Notes under the pieces: generated by a model
The model's database searches: none
The model's input: the letters and a program-made list of their open reading frames with translations, nothing else
What the model was told of the DNA's origin: nothing
In this document: in pieces, positions 1 to 6,180 of the stretch
How the letters are laid out: the number at the start of each line of letters is the position of its first letter
Position numbering within the stretch: the first letter of the stretch is position 1
Position numbers and translations under genes: made by a program
Assembly (NCBI GenBank): GCA_017939025.1
Contig: JAGBAI010000112.1
Location: forward strand, 1-11,297
Direction of reading: 5' to 3'
DNA: 11,297 bases
Source of the DNA: Oscillospiraceae bacterium
Lineage (GTDB): Bacteria; Bacillota_A; Clostridia; Oscillospirales; Oscillospiraceae

Positions 1-593
1 ATGCTCATGCCATGACCATCACCCTGCTGCTGAACAGCGAGGGCAAGAAGATGGGCAAGACCGCCAAGGGCGCTGTCTGGCTGGATCCCAATAAGACCAC
101 GCCCTACGACTTCTACCAGTACTGGCGCAATGTGGAGGATGCCGACGTGATGAAGTGCATCCGGATGCTGACTTTCCTGCCTCTGGAGCAGATCGATGCC
201 ATGGCAGACTGGAAGGATGCCCAGCTGAATGTTGCCAAGGAGATCCTGGCCTTCGAGCTGACCAAGCTGGTGCACGGTGAGGAAGAAGCTGCCAAGGCCC
301 AGGCTGCTGCCAAGGCCCTGTTCGTGGGCGGCGGCGACGATGCCAATATCCCCACCACTGAGATCAGCGCAGACAAGCTGGTGGACGGCAAGATCGGCTT
401 CCTGAATCTGATGGTTGCCTGTGGTCTGGCACCCTCCAACAAGCAGGCCCGGCAGCTGGTTCAGCAGGGCGGTGTCCTGGTCAACGACGAGAAGATGGAT
501 GATCCCACTTTCGCCGTCACTGAGGAAATGCTGAAGGCTGGTGTGAAGATCCGCAAGGGTAAGAAGGTTTTCCACAAGGCGGTTCTGGCTTAA
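1..593 (+). CDS. tyrS: Tyrosyl-tRNA synthetase, C-terminal part (5' truncated)
   Basis: Charges tRNA-Tyr with tyrosine in the cytoplasm. The frame is open from the window edge (first full codon at base 3), so the start and most of the catalytic Rossmann fold lie outside. Visible first is the class I signature loop KMGKT (bases 48-62), the counterpart of the KFGKS/KMSKS loop, followed by GAVWLDP and the helical stretch with PYDFYQYWRN typical of bacterial TyrRS. The C-terminal about 70 residues (from VDGKIGFLNLMVACGLAPSN) form an S4-like RNA-binding domain with the usual QLVQQGGVLVN turn. The protein ends at TAA 591-593, whose last base is the first base of the next gene's ATG, so the two are probably translationally coupled. 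TyrS-type synthetases of Firmicutes often have a T-box upstream; that region is not in the window. Family assignment is secure. Confidence 0.95.
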   Translation, partial: AHAMTITLLLNSEGKKMGKTAKGAVWLDPNKTTPYDFYQYWRNVEDADVMKCIRMLTFLPLEQIDAMADWKDAQLNVAKEILAFELTKLVHGEEEAAKAQAAAKALFVGGGDDANIPTTEISADKLVDGKIGFLNLMVACGLAPSNKQARQLVQQGGVLVNDEKMDDPTFAVTEEMLKAGVKIRKGKKVFHKAVLA

Positions 594-1048
594 TGCTTCA
601 GCTGGCAAGAATACAAGACCGGGAGGCAGTGGATGCGCTGGCCCTGCAGGCCCACAAGCTGCATGTTCAGTGGCGGCCGGATCTGTATGAAACGGTGGAT
701 GTACTGTATCCACCGGAACGGTTTGAGATGGCAGTGAAACAGCGGCAGCTGTATGTGGCGAAGATCGACGAAATTGTGGTTGGTTACGTTTCCCTGTTGG
801 AACGAAACTGCGATTGGCCCGGTGCTGTAAAACGCAGAATCATGATCATTGATGAATTCTGTGTCCACGAATCCTGCCGGGGGCAGGGTATCGGAAAAGC
901 TATGATGGCTGATGTCCGGGCATTGGCGCAGGCATTTGGTTTCACAGACCTTCAATTGGGTGTATATCCCCAGAATGACGATGCCGTCGGTTTCTATCAG
1001 AAATGCGGCTTCACCATCCGCAGTATTGAAATGCAGAGAAAAGTATAA
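593..1048 (+). CDS. GNAT family N-acetyltransferase
   Basis: A 151-residue single-domain acetyltransferase, the normal length for the family, predicted to move an acetyl group from acetyl-CoA to an unknown amine. The acetyl-CoA binding motif A is clear as CRGQGIGKAM (residues 95-104, pattern R-x-x-G-x-G). It is preceded by the strand IIDEFCVHES and followed by the motif B region NDDAVGFYQKCGF (residues 128-140). No signal peptide or membrane segment is seen, so it is cytoplasmic. The start ATG overlaps the tyrS stop codon (TAATG), and no good separate ribosome binding site is visible, suggesting translation by termination-reinitiation. A perfect hairpin directly after the stop ends the unit. 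The substrate cannot be read from the sequence; the tyrS neighbour alone does not show that it acts on tRNA or tyrosine. Confidence 0.88.
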   Translation: MLQLARIQDREAVDALALQAHKLHVQWRPDLYETVDVLYPPERFEMAVKQRQLYVAKIDEIVVGYVSLLERNCDWPGAVKRRIMIIDEFCVHESCRGQGIGKAMMADVRALAQAFGFTDLQLGVYPQNDDAVGFYQKCGFTIRSIEMQRKV

Positions 1049-1052
1049 CAAT

Positions 1053-1080
1053 AGCGGCCTCCCGTGGGAGGCCGCTTTCC
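1053..1080 (+). terminator. Intrinsic terminator after the GNAT gene (convergent junction)
   Basis: The arms AGCGGCCTCC (1053-1062) and GGAGGCCGCT (1067-1076) pair perfectly around a short CGTG loop, followed by a T-rich run (TTTCCTTTATTT). It lies 4 bases after the GNAT stop and overlaps the approach to the converging minus-strand oxidoreductase stop at 1082. It can serve the plus strand well. For the minus strand the trailing sequence is A/T-rich but has no clean T run, so two-way use is only possible. Confidence 0.85.
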
Positions 1081-1081
1081 T

Positions 1082-2329
1082 TTATTTCATAGATGCCCGG
1101 TATTGCGCCATATCGATGACTTTCCCTGTCAGGCGGGCCTCTTCAATGGCACAGGCCATCAGGTGGCTTTCTACGCTCTGGGAAATGGAGCTGCGGGATT
1201 CGGCTGTTTCTGCGCTCAAGCTGGCTGTGAAATCTTCCATAATTCCTTCATCACCTCCGCCGTGGCCGGAAAGGCGGCTGCCCACAGTAATGGTACGGCT
1301 TTGTGCAGGCTCTGCCTGGCAGCGGCGGAAATGGGAGACGGTGATGGTTCCTGCCAGATCGTCCGCTTCAATTTCACCGTGCTGACACATAATGTGGATA
1401 TTGCGGTGGATGTCACTGGTCTGGGCAGTAAGGGAGAAAGTGGCAGTAATGCCGCCGTCAAATTCCATCAGAACGCTCATGTGATCGCAGACATTATTGT
1501 CGCAGTGGTAAACGCAGCGGCCATAGGGCCCGGTACGGAGCGCCTCCCGAAGGGCCTCCTCTGTCTGCTCCAGGCAGACAACATCCGTGGGCCACTGACC
1601 CAGCATGGGCTGGTAGGCCTGCCACGCACTGAAGCGGCAGTCATCAGAAAGGAGACAGTCCAGGCACCGTAATGCAGCTCCCTCCGGTGCATTTTCCGGG
1701 CGGAAGTAATGAAGTCCGCCAAAGGCGGCGACCCGCTGACAGTGGGCATTGGTGAGCCACAGGAGAATATCCAGATCGTGACAGCTTTTTTGCAGAATAA
1801 TGGGGCTGGATGTTTGGCTGTTGCGCCAATTGCCCCGGACGAAGGAATGGGCCATGTGGAAATTTCCGATGTTCTCAGCGTGTTTGATGGCAACGACTTT
1901 GCCCAGCTCTCCGGAGTCAAGAATTTCTTTCAGCTTCATAAAGAAGGGGGCATAGCGAAGAACGTGGCACACCGTGATTTGCCGGCCCAAAGCATTGGCC
2001 TTTTCTTCAATGGCGATACATTCCCTTGGGTCGGGAGAAATGGGCTTTTCCAGGAGAATATCGTAGCCTGCATCCAGGGCCTGCATCACATGGTTGTAAT
2101 GATCCCTGTCCATGGTGGCGATGATGGCGGCATCGGCAATTTTTCCAAGATTCAGCAGATCCTGTGCTTCCCGGAAGCACATTTCACGGGGAACCTGAAG
2201 CTGCTTCGCCGCGTTTTCCAGCCGGTCAGGCCTCAGCTCAGCAACGGCGGCTATTTCAATACCCAGATTCTTTGCACAGATGCCGTAAGTCATACCCCGG
2301 GAACCGGCACCGATGAGAATGTATTTCAT
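1082..2329 (-). CDS. Gfo/Idh/MocA family NAD(P)-dependent oxidoreductase, cysteine-rich subtype
   Basis: A 415-residue predicted cytoplasmic dehydrogenase of the glucose-fructose oxidoreductase/inositol dehydrogenase family. The N-terminal Rossmann domain opens with YILIGAGSRG (nucleotide-binding glycines at residues 7-12). The family EKP motif, whose lysine is catalytic, is at residues 94-96. The substrate-binding domain carries KSCHDLDIL (residues 181-189), matching the position of the family's catalytic histidine/aspartate region. After that come two cysteine groups: C222, C225 and C231, then C272, C276 and C281. Two in-frame ATGs exist. The one at 2329 sits 7 bases after a perfect AGGAGG, while the one at 2335 is only 1 base away, so 2329 is the start. 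It lies 35 bases downstream of dapA on the same strand and may be co-transcribed or use a promoter inside the dapA end. The substrate (probably a sugar or cyclitol derivative, by family) is not determinable. Confidence 0.9.
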   Translation of the reverse strand: MKYILIGAGSRGMTYGICAKNLGIEIAAVAELRPDRLENAAKQLQVPREMCFREAQDLLNLGKIADAAIIATMDRDHYNHVMQALDAGYDILLEKPISPDPRECIAIEEKANALGRQITVCHVLRYAPFFMKLKEILDSGELGKVVAIKHAENIGNFHMAHSFVRGNWRNSQTSSPIILQKSCHDLDILLWLTNAHCQRVAAFGGLHYFRPENAPEGAALRCLDCLLSDDCRFSAWQAYQPMLGQWPTDVVCLEQTEEALREALRTGPYGRCVYHCDNNVCDHMSVLMEFDGGITATFSLTAQTSDIHRNIHIMCQHGEIEADDLAGTITVSHFRRCQAEPAQSRTITVGSRLSGHGGGDEGIMEDFTASLSAETAESRSSISQSVESHLMACAIEEARLTGKVIDMAQYRASMK

Positions 2330-2336
2330 AACCATG

Positions 2337-2342
2337 CCTCCT
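2337..2342 (-). promoter_or_regulatory. Ribosome binding site that fixes the oxidoreductase start
   Basis: On the minus strand AGGAGG lies 7 bases before the ATG at 2329 and 1 base before the ATG at 2335. The spacing rules out the upstream ATG in practice, so the protein begins MKYILIGAG, which also puts the nucleotide-binding strand at its usual place at the very N-terminus. Confidence 0.8.
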
Positions 2343-2350
2343 TTTTCTTC

Positions 2351-2379
2351 AGTATAGCATGGGCTTAATTGGGGAGCAA
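2351..2379 (-). promoter_or_regulatory. Possible internal promoter for the oxidoreductase gene
   Basis: On the minus strand TTGCTC (2379-2374) and TATACT (2356-2351) are separated by 17 bases, the ideal spacing. The -10 matches consensus at 5 of 6 bases, the -35 at only 3. It overlaps the 3' end and stop codon of dapA, and would start transcription a few bases before the oxidoreductase ribosome binding site. The same TTGC.. -35 and TATACT -10 style is seen before queA. It may be chance; the two genes could equally be one operon. Confidence 0.35.
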
Positions 2380-3240
2380 TAACTTTTTCAGTATTGTAAC
2401 GGTTTCTTTTGTAGCAGAGGTAAGAGGCAGACGGCAGCTGCCGCAGTCGTAGCCTATGAGCTTCATGGCAGCCTTGACAGGAATGGGGTTGACTTCTCGG
2501 AAAAGTGCTTCCGTCAGTGGAAGCAGGCGGATTTGAAGATCTGCCGCCGTGTCAAAATCCCCATCAAGGGCGGCTTTTGCCATTGCCTGCATTTCCACAG
2601 GCAGAACGTTGGAGACTACGGATATGACACCGTCGCCGCCCAGGGACAGGACTGCGGCAGTCTGGTCATCATTGCCGCTCCAGACACAGAAATCCCCAGA
2701 GCAGGCGGCCTTGATCCTGGCGATTTTGGAGATATCCGGGGATGCTTCCTTGACACCGATGATATTTGGGATCCGGGACAGACACTGGTAGACCTCTACA
2801 GGAATGTCTACACCGGTTCGGGAGGGCACATTGTAAAGAATGATGGGAATATGTACGGCGGACGCGATGGCACTGTAATGGGCCAGAAGGCCTTCTGAGG
2901 TGGCTTTGTTATAATAAGGACTGACGACCAGCAGGGCATCTGCGCCGGTTTCCTCCGCAGCCTTACTCAGGCAGATTGCGTGCTCTGTATTGTTTGAACC
3001 GGTTCCTGCGATGATCTTGCAGCGGCTTCCGGCGAATTGTTTGGCTCTGCGGAACAGCTGGAGCTTTTCTGTATCAGACAGGGTAGGGGATTCTCCTGTG
3101 GTGCCGCAAAGCACAACGGCTTCGATGTTGGCATCGATTTGCCGCTGGATCAGCCGCTCTGCCATGGGATAGTTGACAGCATCTCCTAAAAAAGGTGTGA
3201 CAAGTGCGGTGCAGACTCCTGTAAACAAGCAATTTTTCAT
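2365..3240 (-). CDS. dapA: 4-hydroxy-tetrahydrodipicolinate synthase (DapA family)
   Basis: A 291-residue class I aldolase, the normal DapA length, that condenses pyruvate with aspartate semialdehyde in the first committed step of lysine and diaminopimelate (cell-wall) synthesis. Key residues are all present: GTTGE with T47/T48, the tyrosine pair Y109/Y110 in SPYYNK, Y136, R141 in SRTG for the aspartate-semialdehyde carboxylate, and the Schiff-base lysine K164 in GVKEAS. The arginine and tyrosine set favours DapA over N-acetylneuraminate lyase or other pyruvate aldolases of the family. The open frame extends upstream to 3330, but the ATG at 3240 has GGAGG 9 bases upstream and gives the standard MKN..FTGVCTALVTPF start, so I use it. 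It is divergent from queA. Its downstream neighbour is an oxidoreductase that is not DapB, so linkage to the lysine pathway rests on the protein itself. Confidence 0.9.
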   Translation of the reverse strand: MKNCLFTGVCTALVTPFLGDAVNYPMAERLIQRQIDANIEAVVLCGTTGESPTLSDTEKLQLFRRAKQFAGSRCKIIAGTGSNNTEHAICLSKAAEETGADALLVVSPYYNKATSEGLLAHYSAIASAVHIPIILYNVPSRTGVDIPVEVYQCLSRIPNIIGVKEASPDISKIARIKAACSGDFCVWSGNDDQTAAVLSLGGDGVISVVSNVLPVEMQAMAKAALDGDFDTAADLQIRLLPLTEALFREVNPIPVKAAMKLIGYDCGSCRLPLTSATKETVTILKKLLLPN

Positions 3241-3289
3241 AAACTGATACCTCCATGCCAGTCTATGCAAAGGAGCTATGTTTTGCCTG

Positions 3290-3318
3290 TTGCAAAAATT
3301 GCAGAATTGGAGTATACT
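3290..3318 (+). promoter_or_regulatory. Promoter for queA-tgt
   Basis: TTGCAA (3290-3295) and TATACT (3313-3318) are 17 bases apart. The -10 matches consensus at 5 of 6 bases. Transcription would start near 3325, leaving a leader of about 25 bases containing GGAGG at 3339-3343, 7 bases before the queA ATG. The leader is too short for a preQ1 riboswitch. No equally good promoter for the divergent dapA was found in this 110-base gap. Confidence 0.7.
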
Positions 3319-3350
3319 GTATTTTGGCATATTATGTTGGAGGAAGAATT

Positions 3351-4373
3351 ATGAAAACCCATGATTTTTGGTATGACCTTCCCGAAACGCTGATTGCCCA
3401 GACCCCTCTGGAAAAGCGGGATACTTCCCGTCTGATGGTTCTGGATAAAAGCAGCGGGGAAGTTGTGCATAAACATTTTTACGATATTATTGATTACTTG
3501 CAGCCCGGTGATTGTCTGGTGATGAATGACTCCCGGGTACTGCCTGCCCGGCTTTTGGGGCACCGTCCTACCGGTGGTGCTGTGGAGGTGCTGCTGCTGC
3601 GGGATGCCGGAAACAAATGCTGGGAATGCCTGTGTAAGCCTGGCCGCAAGATGCAGGTGGGAAACGAAGTGATCTTCGGCAACGGCGAGCTGTCCGCCAC
3701 CGTGAAGGAAGTAAAGGAAGATGGAAACCGGATCGTGGAATTCCATTATGAAGGAATCTTCCTGGAGGTACTGGAACGTTTAGGCAAGATGCCTCTGCCG
3801 CCCTATATCAAGGCAGAATTGCAGGATCAGGAACGGTATCAGACGGTCTATTCCCGGGAGCTGGGCTCTGCAGCGGCTCCCACTGCCGGCCTGCATTTTA
3901 CCAATGAGCTTCTGGATAAGATCCGGGAGAAGGGTGTGAAAACGGCCTTTGTGACACTGCATGTAGGCCTGGGAACCTTCCGTCCCGTAAAAGCGGAAAA
4001 TATTCTGGAGCATCATATGCACAGTGAGCTGTGCATGATGGGAAAAGAAACCGCCGCAGTGCTGAATGAAACAAAGGCAAAGGGCGGTCGGATCATTTGT
4101 GTGGGTACTACGTCCTGCCGCACTCTGGAATCCCTGGTCAATGAAGATGGCAGCTTCGAAGAAAAGTCCAAATGGACGGAGATCTTTATTTATCCCGGCT
4201 ATACCTTTAAGGCCATGGATGGACTGATCACCAATTTCCATCTGCCGGAGAGTACTCTGGTAATGCTGGTTTCTGCCTTTGCGGGACGGGAGCATGTGTT
4301 GGGTGCTTATGAGCAGGCAGTGCAGGAAAAATACCGGTTCTTCAGCTTTGGCGACGCGATGTTTATCGAGTAG
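3351..4373 (+). CDS. queA: S-adenosylmethionine:tRNA ribosyltransferase-isomerase
   Basis: A 340-residue cytoplasmic enzyme that moves and isomerises the ribosyl part of S-adenosylmethionine onto preQ1-modified tRNA, giving epoxyqueuosine. Family signatures appear in order: [12 protein letters not shown] near residue 60, MPLPPYI near 145, [12 protein letters not shown], then [11 protein letters not shown], the C-terminal [17 protein letters not shown] and [12 protein letters not shown]. Length and motif order are those of a complete QueA. The frame is open further upstream to 3255, but the ATG at 3351 has GGAGG 7 bases before it and starts with the usual [17 protein letters not shown]; the longer form would run through the promoter. 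It is followed after 112 bases by tgt, the other tRNA-modifying step, a pairing very common in bacteria. Confidence 0.97.
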   Translation: MKTHDFWYDLPETLIAQTPLEKRDTSRLMVLDKSSGEVVHKHFYDIIDYLQPGDCLVMNDSRVLPARLLGHRPTGGAVEVLLLRDAGNKCWECLCKPGRKMQVGNEVIFGNGELSATVKEVKEDGNRIVEFHYEGIFLEVLERLGKMPLPPYIKAELQDQERYQTVYSRELGSAAAPTAGLHFTNELLDKIREKGVKTAFVTLHVGLGTFRPVKAENILEHHMHSELCMMGKETAAVLNETKAKGGRIICVGTTSCRTLESLVNEDGSFEEKSKWTEIFIYPGYTFKAMDGLITNFHLPESTLVMLVSAFAGREHVLGAYEQAVQEKYRFFSFGDAMFIE

Positions 4374-4386
4374 TGATGCCGAAAAT

Positions 4387-4415
4387 TCAAAAACGGAGAA
4401 ATCCGAACTTTTTGA
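4387..4415 (+). other. Imperfect hairpin between queA and tgt
   Basis: TCAAAAA (4387-4393) can pair with TTTTTGA (4409-4415). A further CGG/CCG pairing (4394-4396 with 4403-4405) gives an inner stem, with AAC bulged on the 3' side. It starts 13 bases after the queA stop. It is A/T-rich with no T tract beyond its own 3' arm, so it is at best a weak terminator, an mRNA end-stabiliser or chance. Confidence 0.3.
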
Positions 4416-4427
4416 GGAGAAATGAAA

Positions 4428-4493
4428 ATGCGTCACGCTTCCCGTGAATGTCGGGGATGCCATGTGTATACTGTAAGGAGATTGTATGTTTGA
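4428..4493 (+). CDS. Possible 21-residue small ORF overlapping the tgt start
   Basis: A short frame starting ATG 4428 (or ATG 4422, same frame) and ending at TGA 4491-4493, which runs over the tgt start codon at 4486. GAGGAG lies 8 bases before the 4428 ATG, a proper spacing. The peptide is basic and has a C-x-x-C (ECRGCH) followed by VYTVRRLYV; it resembles no family I know. If translated, it would deliver ribosomes onto the tgt start and could couple tgt translation to queA mRNA. Against it: tgt has its own AAGGAG 5 bases before its ATG, and an ORF this short is often chance. Confidence 0.25.
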   Translation: MRHASRECRGCHVYTVRRLYV

Positions 4494-5616
4494 ATTAAAG
4501 AAAACAGAAGGAAAGGCCCGGCGGGGTGAATTTACCTGTGCCCACGGCACGGTGCAGACCCCTGTCTTTATGAATGTGGGCACTCAGGGTGCTATCAAAG
4601 GTGCACTCAGTGCAGAGGATCTGAAAAATATCGGCTGCCAGGTGGAACTTTCCAATACCTATCATCTGCATCTGCGGCCTACGGACAAAGTGGTGCGGCA
4701 GATGGGTGGCCTGCACAAGTTTATGACCTGGGACGGCCCCATTCTGACTGACTCCGGCGGATTCCAGGTATTCAGCCTGTCTTCTCTGCGGAAGATTAAG
4801 GAAGAGGGCGTATATTTCTCCTCCCATATTGACGGACATAAGATCTTTATGGGCCCGGAGGAGAGTATGCAGATCCAGTCCAATCTGGGCAGTGATATCT
4901 GCATGGCCTTTGATGAATGTATCGAGAATCCTGCGCCCCGGGATTATGTTCTGAAAAGCGTTGACCGTACCTACCGCTGGCTGGAGCGCTGCAAAGCGGA
5001 AAATGCCCGGCTCAATGCGTTGGAAGACACAGTCAACCGGCAGCAGATGCTCTGGGGCATCAATCAGGGCGGCACCTATGCAGACATCCGCGTGGATCAT
5101 ATGAAACGGATCGCGGATCTGGATCTGCCTGGCTATGCCATTGGCGGTCTGGCTGTGGGTGAGACAGCAGAGGAGATGTACGACATCATCGAAGCAGTGG
5201 AACCCCATATGCCGAAGGAAAAGACCCGCTATCTGATGGGCGTGGGTACACCCACCAATATTATTGAAGCGGTTGCCAGAGGTGTGGACTTCTTTGACTG
5301 TGTTATGCCCGCAAGAAATGCCCGCCATGCCAGGCTCTTTACCTGGGAAGGCGCAATTAACCTGAAAAATGCCAAGTACCAGTTGGACGAGCGGCCCATT
5401 GATCCCAAGTGCGACTGCCCCGTATGCCGCCGTTACAGCCGGGCCTATATCCGGCACCTGTTTGTGGCAGAGGAAATGCTGGCCATGCGGCTTGCGGTCA
5501 TGCACAACCTGTATTTTTACAATAAGCTGATGGAAAAAATCCGGGATGCCCTGGACGAGGGCCGGTTTGAAGCCTTCCGGCAGGAATATTCCGCAAAATT
5601 AGCCAGAAGAATCTAA
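4486..5616 (+). CDS. tgt: tRNA-guanine transglycosylase (queuine/preQ1 tRNA-ribosyltransferase)
   Basis: A complete 376-residue Tgt, which swaps guanine-34 of GUN-anticodon tRNAs for preQ1 in the queuosine pathway. The general base/substrate residue D89 is in TDSGGFQVFSL, the substrate loop is GGLAVGE, and the nucleophile D271 sits in GVDFFDCVMPAR followed by NARHARLFT. The zinc site is intact: C309, C311, C314 (CDCPVC) and H340. The residue spacing matches bacterial Tgt rather than the archaeal enzyme. AAGGAG lies 5 bases before the ATG. It probably shares the queA transcript across the 112-base gap, since the TATACT at 4467 would start transcription almost on its own ribosome binding site. 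The stop is followed closely by a separate promoter for yajC. Confidence 0.97.
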   Translation: MFELKKTEGKARRGEFTCAHGTVQTPVFMNVGTQGAIKGALSAEDLKNIGCQVELSNTYHLHLRPTDKVVRQMGGLHKFMTWDGPILTDSGGFQVFSLSSLRKIKEEGVYFSSHIDGHKIFMGPEESMQIQSNLGSDICMAFDECIENPAPRDYVLKSVDRTYRWLERCKAENARLNALEDTVNRQQMLWGINQGGTYADIRVDHMKRIADLDLPGYAIGGLAVGETAEEMYDIIEAVEPHMPKEKTRYLMGVGTPTNIIEAVARGVDFFDCVMPARNARHARLFTWEGAINLKNAKYQLDERPIDPKCDCPVCRRYSRAYIRHLFVAEEMLAMRLAVMHNLYFYNKLMEKIRDALDEGRFEAFRQEYSAKLARRI

Positions 5617-5624
5617 ACTAGCCC

Positions 5625-5652
5625 TTGCTTTTTGCGCAAAGGATGCTATAAT
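5625..5652 (+). promoter_or_regulatory. Promoter for yajC
   Basis: TTGCTT (5625-5630) and a perfect TATAAT (5647-5652) are 16 bases apart, 9 bases after the tgt stop. The predicted start is near 5659, and AAGGAG at 5673-5678 lies 8 bases before the yajC ATG. This suggests yajC can be expressed apart from queA-tgt, although no terminator separates it from tgt, so read-through is also likely. Confidence 0.7.
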
Positions 5653-5686
5653 AAACAAGATTATTACACACGAAGGAGTTTTTCCA

Positions 5687-6064
5687 ATGAATTTTCTGAC
5701 CACCACTACTGCCGCAGGCGGCATGGGCAGCACCATCGTGATGATGGTTATCATGATCGCCATCTTCTATTTCATGCTGATCCGTCCCGAGAACAAGCGT
5801 AAGAAGGAAGCAGAAGAAATGCGTGCTGCCGTTAAGAAGGGCGATAGAATTGTGACTATCGGCGGCATTGTGGGTATTGTTGTTGACGTTAAGGAGAATA
5901 AGTTCGTCATGGAGACCGGTGCTGACCAGGTTCGCATCGAGTTCGAAAAGTGGGCTATTTCCTCCAATGAGACTGCCTCCCAGGCCAAGAAGGATGAGGC
6001 AAAGAAGGCTGAGGAAGCCAAGGCTAAGGCTAAGGCTGCCAAGAAGGCTGAAAAGACCAAGTAA
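5687..6064 (+). CDS. yajC: YajC, Sec translocase accessory membrane protein
   Basis: A 125-residue small membrane protein that associates with SecDF and the SecYEG channel. It has a short extracytoplasmic N-terminus, one membrane helix (residues about 15-32, VMMVIMIAIFYFMLIRP) and the diagnostic turn IRPENKRKKEAEEM. A cytoplasmic YajC domain follows, with KKGDRIVTIGGIVGIVVDV (residues about 50-68) and the end of the fold at FEKWAI (residue 91). The tail after residue 98 is almost entirely Lys, Ala and Glu, a variable highly charged extension common in Firmicute YajC. Genomic order tgt-yajC is widespread and is usually followed by secD and secF. Here a strong terminator and a glycosidase follow instead, so secDF must lie elsewhere if present. 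Confidence 0.95.
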   Translation: MNFLTTTTAAGGMGSTIVMMVIMIAIFYFMLIRPENKRKKEAEEMRAAVKKGDRIVTIGGIVGIVVDVKENKFVMETGADQVRIEFEKWAISSNETASQAKKDEAKKAEEAKAKAKAAKKAEKTK

Positions 6065-6074
6065 TTGCTTGCAT

Positions 6075-6119
6075 AAGAAAACAGGATTCCTTCGGGAAAC
6101 CTGTTTTCTTTTTGTTTTT
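6075..6119 (+). terminator. Strong intrinsic terminator after yajC
   Basis: AAGAAAACAGG (6075-6085) pairs with CCTGTTTTCTT (6100-6110). After one A/A mismatch, TTCC pairs with GGAA around a UUCG tetraloop (6091-6094), an exceptionally stable cap. It is followed by TTTGTTTTT. This separates queA-tgt-yajC from the glycosidase. Confidence 0.93.
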
Positions 6120-6146
6120 ACAGTGGATTATTTGGAAAAGATACGT

Positions 6147-6152
6147 TATAAT
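6147..6152 (+). promoter_or_regulatory. Probable -10 element of the GH3 glycosidase promoter
   Basis: A perfect TATAAT lies 28 bases before the glycosidase ATG, just after the yajC terminator. No good -35 is found: the sequence at 17-base spacing is TGGATT (6124-6129), 3 of 6 matches. A weak -35 could mean that an activator is needed, but no operator is obvious. Confidence 0.45.
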
Positions 6153-6180
6153 GAAAAAAATAACACAGGGAGGAATCTGC

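Noticed and set aside
3241..3330. N-terminal extension of the dapA protein from an ATG at 3330
   Set aside because: The extra 30 residues match nothing in the family, the extension runs through the divergent promoter region, and the ATG at 3240 has a well-placed GGAGG.
3241..3350. A preQ1 riboswitch before queA or a lysine riboswitch before dapA
   Set aside because: The 110-base divergent gap is too short for a lysine riboswitch, the predicted queA leader is only about 25 bases, and no preQ1 aptamer pairing pattern is visible.
4466..4475. Promoter for tgt: GTATACTGTA here is identical to the queA -10 region at 3312-3321
   Set aside because: Transcription would start about 7 bases before the tgt ATG, inside or after its ribosome binding site, and no -35 is found at 16-18 bases.
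4495..5505. Long 336-codon open frame on the minus strand opposite tgt
   Set aside because: Shadow of a fully conserved Tgt; its translation has no recognisable domain and no ribosome binding site. The same applies to the 391-codon and 321-codon minus frames opposite the GH3 gene and the plus frames opposite the oxidoreductase and SH3 genes.
6112..6180. Upstream start of the GH3 protein at 6112
   Set aside because: It would begin in the yajC terminator T tract and run through the -10 box; the hydrophobic-looking MFLQWIIWKRY start has no ribosome binding site, while GGGAGG precedes the ATG at 6181.
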